Shown: positions 26,268 to 35,054, counted from the stretch's first letter. The stretch is 64,000 nt of DNA from JAMXLO01 sp963749575 (GCA_963749575.1 CAVVNM010000022.1:434001-498000); one strand, 5' to 3'. The notes: generated from the sequence alone by a model not told the origin. Numbers and translations: made by a program.

Positions 26268-27810
26268 TGGTGGGGGCATTGGTGTTGCCTGTGGTCAATG
26301 TCGGCATCACCGATGCGTCGATCACCCGCAGATTGCCGATGCCATGCACACGCAGACGCGCATCGACGACGGCGCCAGGACCTTCACCCATGCGGCATGT
26401 TCCGACCGGATGGAAGATCGTGGTGCCGAAGCCGCGTGAATAGGCAGCAAGGTCCTCGTCCGAAACCACCGATAATCCCGGCAAGGTCTCCTCGACGCTG
26501 TGCTGCGCGATCGCCGGAGCAGCAAAGATGTTCCGCGTCATCCGGATGCCGGCGTTCAGCACGCGCTGGTCGTTCGGGTCCGACAGGTAGTTCGGCGTGA
26601 TAACCGGCGCCGCGAACGGATCGGCCGATCGCGCCATGATGGTGCCACGGCTGTCCGGACGCACCGGGCATACCGCGACCGTCATGCCCGGCACGCGTTC
26701 CAGTTGGCCGAAGCGGGTCGGATCATAACTTGCCGGCGTGAACAGGAGTTGCAGATCGGGGCTCGCGAGTTCCGGACGCGAGCGGCAGAACACCTGTGCG
26801 CTGGTGACGCCGAAGGTCAATGCGCCGCGGCCGGTGGCGACGAAGCGCACCGCCTCGGCCGCAAGCCGGACGCCGTGCGCAAGCTGGTTGATCGAGACGG
26901 CGTTCGTCGCGCGATGCGAAATGCGCGCCACATAGTGGTCCTGCAGGTTGGCGCCGACACCCGGAAGGTCATGCACCACCGCGATGCCGATGGATTGCAG
27001 GTACTCGGCCGGCCCGACCCCGGAAACCTGCAGCAGGTGCGGCGAGTTGACCGACCCGCCGCACAGGATCACCTCGCGCGCCGCGCGTGCCTCGCGCTCC
27101 ATGCCAAGCTGGCGGAACGCAACGCCGCTGCAGCGTTTGCCGTCCATCACCAGCCGCGTCGCCATCGCACCGGTCTCGATCCGCAGATGCTCGCGCTTCC
27201 TGGCTTCGGCCAGAAACGTTTGTGCCGTCGACCCGCGGAACCGGCCCTTTCGCGTCATCTGCGAGTAGCCGACGCCTTCCTGCATCCTGCCATTGAGGTC
27301 GGGGCTGAACCGGAAGCCCACCTGCTGCGCGGCTTCGACGAAGCGATGCGTGAGCGGCAGGATGGTGCGGTAGTCCTCGACGCGCAGCGGGCCGCCTTTG
27401 CCGCGGTAGTCCGCGTCGCCGCCCTGCACGTAGTGCTCCGACTTGCGAAAATACGCCAGCACATCGTCGAAGCCCCAGCCGCGGCAACCCATCTGCGCCC
27501 AGCTGTCGTAGTCCGCGGGGTTGCCGCGCACATACAGCATGCCGTTGATCGAGCTCGATCCGCCGAGCACCTTGCCGCGCGGCCAATGAATTGCCCGCCC
27601 GCCCGAGCCGGGACCGGCATCGGCGCTGTAGTTCCAGTTCACCACCGGGTGATGCAGCAGCTTCAGCACGCCGGCAGGAATATGGATCATCGGATGCCAG
27701 TCACGCGGTCCGGCTTCCAGCAGCGTCACACTTGCGCCGGTCTCGCTCAGCCGGCTGGCGACGACGCAGCCGGCCGAGCCGGCGCCAACCACAACATAAT
27801 CCGCGTCCAT
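26218..27810 (-). CDS. GMC-family FAD oxidoreductase (choline dehydrogenase-like)
   Basis: A 530-residue glucose-methanol-choline oxidoreductase. The FAD-binding fold starts at once (VVVGAGSAGCVVASRLSE); GKVLGGSSSINGMLYVRGNP is GMC signature 1, GGSVNSPHLLQVSGVGP is signature 2, and the C-terminal active-site pair lies in FHPVGTCRMG (His) and TGNTNAPTIMIAEKGA (Asn). The substrate is an alcohol, not necessarily choline, since no betaine aldehyde dehydrogenase or transporter accompanies it. It stands alone on the minus strand, 89 bp downstream of the anti-sigma-like gene, with a dispersed repeat in the gap. Confidence 0.9.
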   Translation of the reverse strand: MDADYVVVGAGSAGCVVASRLSETGASVTLLEAGPRDWHPMIHIPAGVLKLLHHPVVNWNYSADAGPGSGGRAIHWPRGKVLGGSSSINGMLYVRGNPADYDSWAQMGCRGWGFDDVLAYFRKSEHYVQGGDADYRGKGGPLRVEDYRTILPLTHRFVEAAQQVGFRFSPDLNGRMQEGVGYSQMTRKGRFRGSTAQTFLAEARKREHLRIETGAMATRLVMDGKRCSGVAFRQLGMEREARAAREVILCGGSVNSPHLLQVSGVGPAEYLQSIGIAVVHDLPGVGANLQDHYVARISHRATNAVSINQLAHGVRLAAEAVRFVATGRGALTFGVTSAQVFCRSRPELASPDLQLLFTPASYDPTRFGQLERVPGMTVAVCPVRPDSRGTIMARSADPFAAPVITPNYLSDPNDQRVLNAGIRMTRNIFAAPAIAQHSVEETLPGLSVVSDEDLAAYSRGFGTTIFHPVGTCRMGEGPGAVVDARLRVHGIGNLRVIDASVMPTLTTGNTNAPTIMIAEKGAAMIREDAA

Positions 27811-27821
27811 GGGTTTCCACT

Positions 27822-27848
27822 GGCATTGCGAGCGAACCGAGGCAAGCC
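27822..27848. repeat. Dispersed CATTGCGAG-type repeat, copy 3
   Basis: GGCATTGCGAGCGAACCGAG then GCAAGCC resembles half of the dispersed repeat family whose other copies lie near 1352 and 20572. It occupies the short gap upstream of the GMC gene. Confidence 0.5.
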
Positions 27849-27899
27849 CGCCTCGGGCACCGTCGCGCGGTCACCGAGTGCCAGACTGCCGGCGGCTGA

Positions 27900-28691
27900 T
27901 CAGATCGCGTGCCCAGCCTGCCGGCGGATCTGATCGGCGATCTGGTCCAAGGTCTGATCGGGTGCCGCGCCGACCACCGCATAGCCCATGCCGCCGCCGA
28001 TCCAGGTACAGCCCGACAGCGATCCCTGCACGATGTCGGCGCGTCCTGCTCGCAGCTCCGGCGCCATGGGGCGCAGCAGCACGCTGAGCCGATTGCCCTG
28101 CGGGTCGTCATAGACGAACAGTGCCGCAGCACCTCCCCGTTCGGTTGCCAGCAGGCGTCCGCCGAGCAACCGATAGCCGAGTGCACTCAGGTCTGGAGCC
28201 GCCACACTCCGCCGCAGCCGGTTCGACAGCCACTGCGACAGCTGGTCGCCTTCGTCAGCAGTAACCTCGATCGGGTGGCGCCGGTCCGCGGCGTACACCT
28301 CATGGCTCGCCATCGCCTGTTGCTGCAGCAGCGACATCGCCAGCTCGATGCGGCTCGGCTTTGGCGATGCTCCCAGATACCAGCCGGCCGCGCCGCCGAG
28401 GCCAAGCGACAGCACAACGGCGGCCGCAATGCCCCACCAGACCGGGCGCCGTCGCAAGCGGGCCTCCAACAACCGGCTTAGGTTGAGCTCCGGCGGGATC
28501 GGCTCGGCCGCATAGCCGGCGTGGGCCCCGCGAAGACCGTCACGCTGGGTGCGATAGGCTGCCGCGCGTCGCGCCACCTCAGGCTGCGCATCGAGATATC
28601 TCTCGACCTCCCGCCGACGGACCGCATCCAGCCGATCATCGACGTAGGCATGCAGTTCGTCGGTAGAAATCGGCCGTTCCGCCGCCGCCAT
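27900..28691 (-). CDS. Anti-sigma factor-like membrane protein
   Basis: A 263-residue protein with a short helical N-terminal cytoplasmic region (STDELHAYVDDRLD, then REVERYLDAQPEVARRAAAY), one membrane helix at about 83-105 (WWGIAAAVVLSLGLGGAAGW) and a C-terminal periplasmic part. This is the layout of anti-sigma factors for ECF sigma factors. The HxxxCxxC zinc motif is absent, as in several subfamilies. Normally an ECF sigma gene precedes it, but none is present here: upstream is the HATPase-like gene. The partner is either unlinked or lost. Confidence 0.7.
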   Translation of the reverse strand: MAAAERPISTDELHAYVDDRLDAVRRREVERYLDAQPEVARRAAAYRTQRDGLRGAHAGYAAEPIPPELNLSRLLEARLRRRPVWWGIAAAVVLSLGLGGAAGWYLGASPKPSRIELAMSLLQQQAMASHEVYAADRRHPIEVTADEGDQLSQWLSNRLRRSVAAPDLSALGYRLLGGRLLATERGGAAALFVYDDPQGNRLSVLLRPMAPELRAGRADIVQGSLSGCTWIGGGMGYAVVGAAPDQTLDQIADQIRRQAGHAI

Positions 28692-28851
28692 CCCATCCTC
28701 CGCCGCCCGCCACGGGAACCCGGCTGCCGCCTACTAATGACACCAAAGCGGGCACCGGTATTCCCGGCATCGGCACAATCCGCGAGACAGACGCGCGAAG
28801 CCGGCGACCACTCGCTTGGCTCTCAGCTGAATGTGGGCCGCGACGGTCCCG

Positions 28852-29529
28852 CTAGTGCCCGACGCTGCTGTTCGCCCGTGCCCGCCGCGCGGGCGCCCAG
28901 ACACTGGCCGGGTCTAGTGTCTCGGACTCGCCCCCTGGGCGGCGGCTGGTCGCCGCCTCGGGCAATCGCAGAACCACGGTAGTCCCGCATCCAGCCCGGG
29001 CATCGACTTCCATCGTGGCGCCTTGCAACGCGGCGAGCCGTTCCGCTGGCCGCAGCTGGCTTGACCGCAAGGCGCGATCGGCGCGCACGCCGTCGTCCGA
29101 CACAGTAATCTGCACTCGCCCCCCGATACGGGCGGCGGCCAACAGCACCCGTCCACAGGACGCATCCACGATCGCCTGTCCCACGATGTCGCCGAGGACC
29201 TCCCGCAAGGCGCGAGGATCGGTGCGCACCGCAAGATCGGGCTGCACCGCAAGCTCCAGCGCAACGAACCGCTGTGCGGCGAGGCTCTCGAATCGACCCA
29301 GCAATGCTGCCGTCTCCGCAGCGACATCCAGTACGCCCGCCGCGAACGGGGTCTGGCCGAGTTCGACGCGGTCGGTGACGATCGGGCGCCCCTGCCGCTG
29401 CAGCAGGTCCTGACGGCGCCCCCAGCCCGCCATCACCAACACGGCTGAAATAGCCAGTGCGAGCAGCATCACCGGCAGGCCGACGGCCACTGCGATGTTC
29501 GAGATCACCGTGAGCGCTTCATGTAACAT
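28852..29529 (-). CDS. Degenerate histidine-kinase-like ATPase protein
   Basis: A 225-residue protein with one N-terminal membrane helix (residues about 10-34) and a C-terminal HATPase-type domain: DPRALREVLGDIVGQAIVDA at the N-box position, VSDDGV at G1, and GCGTTVVLRLPEA at the last box. The Asn normally binding Mg-ATP in the N-box is not present (GDIVGQ where NLLxNA is usual), and there is no phospho-acceptor His box, so catalysis is doubtful. It is possibly a pseudokinase or an anti-sigma/partner-switch component with the anti-sigma-like gene downstream. Its promoter seems to give a leaderless mRNA (see 29536-29564). Confidence 0.6.
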   Translation of the reverse strand: MLHEALTVISNIAVAVGLPVMLLALAISAVLVMAGWGRRQDLLQRQGRPIVTDRVELGQTPFAAGVLDVAAETAALLGRFESLAAQRFVALELAVQPDLAVRTDPRALREVLGDIVGQAIVDASCGRVLLAAARIGGRVQITVSDDGVRADRALRSSQLRPAERLAALQGATMEVDARAGCGTTVVLRLPEAATSRRPGGESETLDPASVWAPARRARANSSVGH

Positions 29530-29535
29530 AACGCA

Positions 29536-29564
29536 AATATACCACTTGCAGTTGTATAGAGCAA
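29536..29564 (-). promoter_or_regulatory. Sigma-70-type promoter with palindrome in the spacer
   Basis: On the minus strand TTGCTC (29559-29564) and TATATT (29536-29541) are separated by exactly 17 bases. The start site would fall on the A of the ATG at 29529, that is a leaderless transcript. The spacer and part of the -10 form a dyad, TATAC-N-ACT-N3-AGT-N-GTATA (29538-29558), as expected for an operator. The stretch is strikingly AT-rich against its surroundings. Confidence 0.6.
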
Positions 29565-29699
29565 ATGCCCTTCGCGCAATCGTTCGACAGCCTCGCCCGC
29601 CGTTCCTGTTCTGGCAAGTCCGGGCAACTACCGACGTGAGCGCGCGGAGGCACCGCCGGAACCAAGTTCCCGAGATGTCCAGTCACAATATGGTGTGGC

Positions 29700-30527
29700 T
29701 CAGGCCTTGCCGGGATACTGCGGGTCGTTGACGAAGGGATACGGGCCGGGAAAATCCTCGACGTAAACGGTGTGCGATACGATGCCGTCGTGCGGGGTCC
29801 AGCGGTGGAGCTGAAAGGCGGCCGGCTCGAACACGAATGCGCCGGCATCATGCGGATCCAGCGACAGTTCGACCTGATGCGCGACGGAGGGTGCGATCGA
29901 GGCGATGGCATGCGCCACCCGGGCCACGATCGGCCGGTGGTGGTGGCCGCTGATGATGCGGTCGACCTGCCGGTGCCGCGCGATGACCGCCGCGAATTCC
30001 TGCGCGTTGCGCAGGTTGATCCGATCCAGATGGGCGATGCCGCAGGCGAACGGCGGATGATGCATGCCGATGATGGTGGGCTTGTCGGGCGCCGCGGCCA
30101 GGGTGCGGTCGAGAAATTCGAGTTGCTCGGCCCGTAATTCGCCGTGGCCGGCGCCCGGCACCAACGTATCGAGCATGATCAGCCGAACCGGGTGGTCGTC
30201 CACGCAATACTGAACGTAGTGCGGGTCGTTGACGACGCCGGGTAGGTGCTTCAGAGCCTCGCGCAGGTTGCCGCGGCGGTCATGGTTGCCCGGGATGACG
30301 AACACCGGAAGCGGCTGGAGCTTGCGCAGCAGGTGATTGAGGTTGCTGTACTCGGCGTCCAGGCCGCACTCGGTCAGGTCACCGGTGATCACCACCACGT
30401 CAGGGCGCGGGGTCAGCCTTGCCACCGCACGGAACGCGCGTTCCGTGAACATGTTGGTTTCGGACACGCGACCGGCGGCTTGCCCCACCGGCCGAACGTG
30501 CAGGTCGGTCAGCTGGCAGATCAACAT
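29700..30527 (-). CDS. Class III cyclic-nucleotide-type phosphodiesterase (CpdA-like)
   Basis: A 275-residue calcineurin-like metallophosphoesterase. Metal ligands appear in order: TDLHV (D-x-H), GDLTE (GD), GNHDRR (GNHD), the MHHPP histidine and GHHHR (GHxH). The overall spacing and length match CpdA-type enzymes hydrolysing cAMP or phosphodiesters. The start is ATG 30527 behind a GAAGGAG-like site. It is divergent from the doxX-like gene, and the 247-bp gap between them contains an FNR/CRP-family box. Substrate specificity within class III enzymes cannot be read reliably from motifs alone. Confidence 0.85.
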   Translation of the reverse strand: MLICQLTDLHVRPVGQAAGRVSETNMFTERAFRAVARLTPRPDVVVITGDLTECGLDAEYSNLNHLLRKLQPLPVFVIPGNHDRRGNLREALKHLPGVVNDPHYVQYCVDDHPVRLIMLDTLVPGAGHGELRAEQLEFLDRTLAAAPDKPTIIGMHHPPFACGIAHLDRINLRNAQEFAAVIARHRQVDRIISGHHHRPIVARVAHAIASIAPSVAHQVELSLDPHDAGAFVFEPAAFQLHRWTPHDGIVSHTVYVEDFPGPYPFVNDPQYPGKA

Positions 30528-30700
30528 GGTGCGGCGCTCCTTCGGACAGGGACCCTATTCTGGCATTTTCCGACCGGTTTGTTCCACATACGATTTCATG
30601 ACCACTCCGCCGCCATTCAGGCAAACGGAATTGCCCGGAACAGCGCTCCCAAGCTCGGCAAAAGCATCAGGATCGGTGCGGCTTGCGCCTTCATGGCAGG

Positions 30701-30714
30701 TTGATCTGGATCAA
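30701..30714. promoter_or_regulatory. Perfect FNR/FixK-type box
   Basis: TTGATCTGGATCAA is an exact match to the FNR/FixK consensus TTGAT-N4-ATCAA. Its centre is 67 bases upstream of the DoxX start; a -10-like CTAACC at 30735-30740 would place it near -40, the class II activator position. It predicts oxygen-responsive control of the doxX-like gene, and possibly of the divergent phosphodiesterase. Confidence 0.75.
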
Positions 30715-30774
30715 TGCCGGCCGACACCGCGCCGCTAACCTGCGCGCTAACATTGCAGAAACCGGAGGCTCGGA

Positions 30775-31254
30775 ATGAACGGCGTCATGATGGACAGGAA
30801 GTTCGTACTCGCGTTCAGGCTGCTGATGGGCTGGACGTTCCTCTACGCCGGCGCTTGGCAGGTGCTGTCGTCCGATTTCTCGGCGGCGTCGTTCCTCGCC
30901 CACACCAAGACGTTCCACGATTTCTATGCACCGCTGACGTCGCCGGCGATCGCCCCGGTGCTGACATTCCTGGTGAGCTGGGGCCACCTGCTGATCGGTC
31001 TGTCGCTGGTCTCCGGCCTGCTGGTGCGGGTGAGCGGCGTGTTCGGCGTCGCGCTGCTGCTGACCTATTGGACGGCGCACATGGACTTTCCCTATATCGA
31101 AGGCCGCGTGAACCTGATCATCGACTACCACATCGTCTATGCCACGCTGACCGCCTGGCTGGTCACGGTGAACGCCGGCCGCGTCTGGGGTCTCGACGGC
31201 TGGCTGGCGGATCGCCGCGTGCCGCCGCAAGAGCACGCCGCGGCGATGGGCTGA
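30775..31254 (+). CDS. DoxX/DoxD-family membrane protein
   Basis: A 159-residue inner-membrane protein with four hydrophobic segments: LLMGWTFLYAGAWQVL, APVLTFLVSWGHLLIGLSLV, VRVSGVFGVALLLTYW and IVYATLTAWLVTV. The RLLMGWTFLYAGxxQ lead and the GHLLIGLSLVSGLLVRVSG block mark the DoxX/TQO-small-subunit-like family, linked to quinone-dependent oxidation and respiratory stress. ATG 30775 follows GGAGG by 5 bases. The FNR-type box upstream suggests induction at low oxygen. It is monocistronic. Confidence 0.82.
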   Translation: MNGVMMDRKFVLAFRLLMGWTFLYAGAWQVLSSDFSAASFLAHTKTFHDFYAPLTSPAIAPVLTFLVSWGHLLIGLSLVSGLLVRVSGVFGVALLLTYWTAHMDFPYIEGRVNLIIDYHIVYATLTAWLVTVNAGRVWGLDGWLADRRVPPQEHAAAMG

Positions 31255-31264
31255 CCTTGCTGCG

Positions 31265-31300
31265 GGCGCGGGGGCGCGACCTATGGTGGATCCCCGCGCC
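31265..31300 (+). terminator. GC-rich hairpin after doxX-like gene
   Basis: GGCGCGGGG (31265-31273) pairs with CCCCGCGCC (31292-31300) around an 18-base loop, starting 10 bases after the stop codon. No T-tract follows, so it may only stabilise the 3' end. Confidence 0.3.
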
Positions 31301-31412
31301 GCGGCCAGCAGTTCCAGCGCGATACCAGCCAGGCCGGCCAGCAGCGACCAGTCATGGACCTCGAGTGGCGGAAACGGAACAGTGATGCGACAGCGCAGCG
31401 TGTGAGTGGAAT

Positions 31413-32153
31413 TCAGAACCCATACAGGTTAGCTGCATTATCCACCAGCACGCGTTGCCGCACCGCTGCATCGGGCACCCATTCGACCAACTGGTCGTAC
31501 AGCAACCCAGCCTCCGGCACGGGATCCATCTGCGGATGCGGCCAGTCGGTGCCCCACACGCAACGCTCAGGCGCGACCGCCGTCGAGCAACCGCAGCAGC
31601 GCCGCGAACTGCGGATGCGCGGTACCGAGTTCCGCCTTCACCCCGCCGCAATGGTCGATCACCACGTTCACCGGCAGCTTCGCCAGACGCGGCGCCATAT
31701 CGGCCAGCTTGTCGCCCCCGGCATAGATCTGGATGTGCCAGATCAACGCCGCCAGCCGGCGCGCCAGGGCGTCCAGCTGTTCCTCCGGCGTGCCGTTGCC
31801 GGTCACCATGTTGAACCGCACGCCGCGCGCGCCGCGTTCATGCATGCGTCGCAGCGCCGCAGCGTCGAAGCTGTCGTCGATCACCACGACGGCATGTGCC
31901 CGATGCAGGCCGAACTGCCACACCGCGTCCAGCGTCACCGCGTTCTGCGTGCCGTACACGCTGGCCTGCACCACAACCATGCGAGTTATGCCGCCGGTGT
32001 CGGCCATCGCCAGATACGCCGGCACCAGCGCCGCCGGTGGGTATAGCTGTGGCCGGGGTGCAGCGGAAAGCGGTCGTACGGACCGAAGATGTGGAAATGG
32101 CAGTCGCAGGCAAGCGCGGGCGCCTGCTGCTTCGGCGGTCGCGTGGTGCTCAT
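31413..32153 (-). pseudogene. LigI-like TIM-barrel amidohydrolase, frameshifted and deleted
   Basis: 2-pyrone-4,6-dicarboxylate-hydrolase-like protein in pieces. ATG 32153 starts a frame with ACDCHFHIFGPYDRFPLHPG (HxH metal site) up to SYT; near 32040 one C is missing and the frame shifts to PAALVPAYLAMADTGGITRM, RGARGVRFNMV and NVVIDHCGG. After LLRLLDGG about 45 residues are absent and the frame changes again into PERCVWGTDWPHPQMDPV (metal-binding Asp) and DNAANLYGF, stop 31413. The internal loss is too large for a base-call error, so this copy is probably dead. It overlaps the sorbosone-dehydrogenase-like stop (ATGA), the last gene of that operon. Confidence 0.75.
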
Positions 32154-33389
32154 CGGTTGCCCCCTCGGTAGGCGATGCGCCAGATCGTACCGTTGCCGTC
32201 CTCGCTGACCAGCAGCGAGCCATCGTGTGCCACCGCGATGCCGACGGGTCGTGCCCACACCGCCTGATCCGATGCGACAAAGCCGGTGAGGAAGTCTTGG
32301 TACTCCCCGGTCGCTCTGCCGTTGCTGAAGCGCAGCCGGATCACCTTGTAGCCGGTACGCCGCGCGCGATTCCACGAACCGCGCAACGTCACGAATGCAT
32401 CGCCGCGATACTCCGGCGGGAACTGCGTGGCGTCATAGAACGTGATGCCAAGCGGCGCCGAATGCGGCTGGATCAGCACGTCGGGCAGCGCGACATGTCC
32501 GGCGAGATCAGGTCGCTGTCCCTTGAGCCTTGGGTCCTCATGATCGCCGATGTCAGTACCATGGCCAACCGTAGAACGCGCGCTCGCGTACCGATGTCGC
32601 AAAATCCGGCGGCAGATCGTCGCCCAGCCCATCGCGCTCATTCACCACGCACCACAGCGCGCCCGTCGCCGGCGCGATCGCCTCGGCCGAGCAGTTGCGA
32701 AGGCCGGAAGCGAATATGCGCCGGTTGCCGCCATCGGCATCGAATGCCAGCACGTCGGCGCGCTCCGCCTCGCCGGTGGTGCCGATATTGCTGAAGGATC
32801 CGACCGAGACGAACATCGTGCGTCCGTCGCGCGAGAACACCACATCGCGCGTCCAGTGTCCGTCGCGCGGCAGGTTCGCCACGACCACTTCGGCCGGCCC
32901 ACGCGCCTGCAGATCGCCCAACCGATACGGCAGTCGCACCACTCCGCCGGACCGCGCGACATAGACGAAGCGTGGGTTTGGTCCCGGCGGCCAGAAGTCG
33001 ATACCAAACGGCTGCGCAAGGCCGTCGGCGAAGATGCTGGTTTCCGCTGGGCGGGTCGCGCCGCCGGGTGCGCGAAACACGCGGATCCGTGCGGCACCGC
33101 TTTCGGCCAGGAACACATCGCCATTCGGTGCCACGCGCAGGGTGCGCGGCCGCTCCAGTCCGCTCGCGAATTGGTCCACGACGAAGCCCGGCGGTACATG
33201 CGGTGTCGCGCCGGACGGACGGACGACGACCGACGGCGCCCGGGCGGCCGAACTCGTGGCGTATGGCGGTGGCATGGTGTCGGGTGTGAAGTGACGCAAC
33301 ACACCAGGCGCGTCGTCGTGCCAATCACCGTATGTGGCATTGGCCGAAGCGGCGACCAGCAATAGCGGCAGCGCCGCGACGCGACGCAT
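32150..33389 (-). pseudogene. PQQ-type sugar/sorbosone dehydrogenase-like protein, frameshifted
   Basis: An exported beta-propeller protein of the L-sorbosone/PQQ sugar dehydrogenase family. Residues 1-18 from ATG 33389 form a signal peptide (LPLLLVAASANA). Then come PPGFVVDQFASGLERPRTLR, GDVFLAESGAARIRVF, the FGIDFWPPGPNP region and RERAFYGWPWY. There a spurious base near 32554 stops the frame; the continuation GDHEDPRLKGQRPDLAG, LIQPHSAPLG, RRTGYKVIRLRF and WARPVGIAVAHDGSLLVSED completes the fold. Only one base separates an intact gene from this, so an assembly error is plausible. Its start overlaps the stop of the MetE-like gene by one base. Confidence 0.78.
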
Positions 33390-34438
33390 CAATGCGCGGC
33401 GTCCGCGATGGCATTCCGATGCGCCGCCAGCAGTCCCGGCACGCGCGCCGGATCGGTGCGGCCCCATCCGCATTCGGTGGCGACCCCGAATTGCGGCACC
33501 ACCTTGCGTGCAGCGGTAATCCGCGAGCGGTCACCTTCCGCATCGGCATGATGGATCAGGCCGAGATACAGCGCAGTTTCCGGCGGCAGCGACAGATCGG
33601 CGAGCGGCGCAAAATACCCATCGTCGGTGCGGTCCTTCGGCACCGGCAGGTGCAGGAAATCCATCCGCCGACGCAGCCGGGCGCACAGGTCGCGCGTCAT
33701 CTCTGCCATGATCGCCGTGTCCTTCGGCATGACCAGGTGTTCATCGCGCGGCGAGCCGTAGCAGAGGTGGTAGCCGCACTCCGCATCGTCAGGCACCGCG
33801 TCGCCGAGCCGCGCCAGCTCGGCTGCGATATCGGCCTTGTAGCTGGACGGGCGGTGCGGGAAGTAGCGCTCGAACACCAGGACTTCCTGGCAGACATCCC
33901 ATTGGATCGACAGATCGCGATGTGGGATCGCATCGGCGATGTCGCGCAATGCTGCGAGCAGCGCGCGTTCATAGGCTGGCAGATAGGCCGCGAGCGACGA
34001 AGGGCTGACATACATGTAACCTGATGCCATCGGCGTCGGCAGGCACATCTGGAAGCGCACGCCGGCGGGAATCTCGCCGCCATCGCGCAGGCGGCAGAAG
34101 GTCGCATAGGAGTTCCGCGCCGCCGCCGCATAGCCGGTGTCGAACCTCACCGTTGCCGGATCAACCCCGGCCCTGAAGCGCAGCCAGTCGGTGGTTCGGA
34201 TCAGTGCGCCGTCCCATTGCCGGACCTCGAACGGTGGCGCGTCCGTGTCGGGCTCCATGGCGGGGTGACGCAGCAGCATCTCCCGCTGCCACCAGATCCA
34301 GCGGTTGCGGTTGCCGGTCTCGCCATCGGGAATGCGGACGAGATGCGGTCCGAGTTCTCGTGCGACGGTGCGAAAGACCGTCGCGGCATCCGCCAGCGGT
34401 ACGCTGCCGATCAGATGAGCACCTGTCACAGCATTCAT
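33389..34438 (-). CDS. MetE/UROD-like superfamily protein, unknown function
   Basis: A 349-residue protein of a family often labelled uroporphyrinogen decarboxylase/cobalamin-independent methionine synthase-like. It starts HLIGSVPLADAATVFRTVAR, then has RIPDGETGNRNRWIWWQREM, a set typical of that group, and SIQWDVCQEVLVFE further on. The C-terminal half includes GLIHHADAEGDRSRI and VATECGWGRTDP, which resembles the Zn-site Cys region of MetE (x-x-x-E-C-G). ATG 34438 is supported by GGAGG 9 bases upstream. First gene of a minus-strand operon with the two damaged genes after it. Possibly a methyl- or formyl-group transferase; not demonstrable here. Confidence 0.65.
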   Translation of the reverse strand: MNAVTGAHLIGSVPLADAATVFRTVARELGPHLVRIPDGETGNRNRWIWWQREMLLRHPAMEPDTDAPPFEVRQWDGALIRTTDWLRFRAGVDPATVRFDTGYAAAARNSYATFCRLRDGGEIPAGVRFQMCLPTPMASGYMYVSPSSLAAYLPAYERALLAALRDIADAIPHRDLSIQWDVCQEVLVFERYFPHRPSSYKADIAAELARLGDAVPDDAECGYHLCYGSPRDEHLVMPKDTAIMAEMTRDLCARLRRRMDFLHLPVPKDRTDDGYFAPLADLSLPPETALYLGLIHHADAEGDRSRITAARKVVPQFGVATECGWGRTDPARVPGLLAAHRNAIADAAH

Positions 34439-34796
34439 GGCATCGACCTCCGTTTCACCGCCCCACAGTAAGCACCGCCGCGGCATGGACGATGCGTCGC
34501 TGCGGCGACAGGTGTCCATCGACCCGATCCAGATGGCATGGCCTCGATCACATCTTGGTGTTGAGCAACCGGTCGCTGCGCGCGCTTGTTGGCAGATTGC
34601 CCCAACCTTATGCGATGGCTGCGGATTTCCAGGATGCATCAAGTGCGCACCTCCGCATCCGGTGCAGACGTTCACCTTGGCCGGAGAAGCCGCTAGGTTG
34701 CACGGCGCAACGGACCTGCCAAGACCCGATCCCTGCCGGGTTGCGGTGTTGGCAGACCGAAGCGCGAATTTGCCTTCACTTCAAAAGGAACAACCC
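34439..34796. other. 358-bp gap with no recognised gene
   Basis: Divergent gap between the MetE-like gene and the small exported protein. It must hold both promoters. Two GTTGGCAG words (near 34589 and 34748) flank 150 bases of unremarkable sequence. I find no open frame with convincing composition and no clean hairpin. Confidence 0.4.
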
Positions 34797-35054
34797 ATGT
34801 CTCGCTACAAGCTCATTGTTGGTGTTTCGGCGCTTGCATTCACCGCAGGTCCCGCCTTCGCGCAGAGCGCTCCCGCGCAGGGCACCGTCCAGCCCCGTCA
34901 CGTGACGCACCCGGCGCCAGCGCACAAGATGCCGGTGTCGGCAACCGTGCATCCCGACCAGAGCGCCGACCAGCTCAATGCGAAGGAGCTGGCCTCGATC
35001 CAGCACGGCTCGCCCGCGCCGGCGCCCACACCGCCCGCGACCAAGACGCCGTGA
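34797..35054 (+). CDS. Small exported Pro/Ala/His-rich protein
   Basis: An 85-residue protein with a Sec signal peptide: positively charged start (SRYK), hydrophobic core LIVGVSALAFTAGPA and a FAQS cleavage site at about residue 23. The mature part (about 62 residues) is disordered-looking, rich in Pro, Ala, Thr, His and Gln, with QSADQLNAKELASIQHG as its only helix-like run. AAAAGGA lies 9 bases before ATG. No domain is recognisable; similar tiny exported proteins occur in Acetobacteraceae without known function. Confidence 0.6.
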   Translation: MSRYKLIVGVSALAFTAGPAFAQSAPAQGTVQPRHVTHPAPAHKMPVSATVHPDQSADQLNAKELASIQHGSPAPAPTPPATKTP

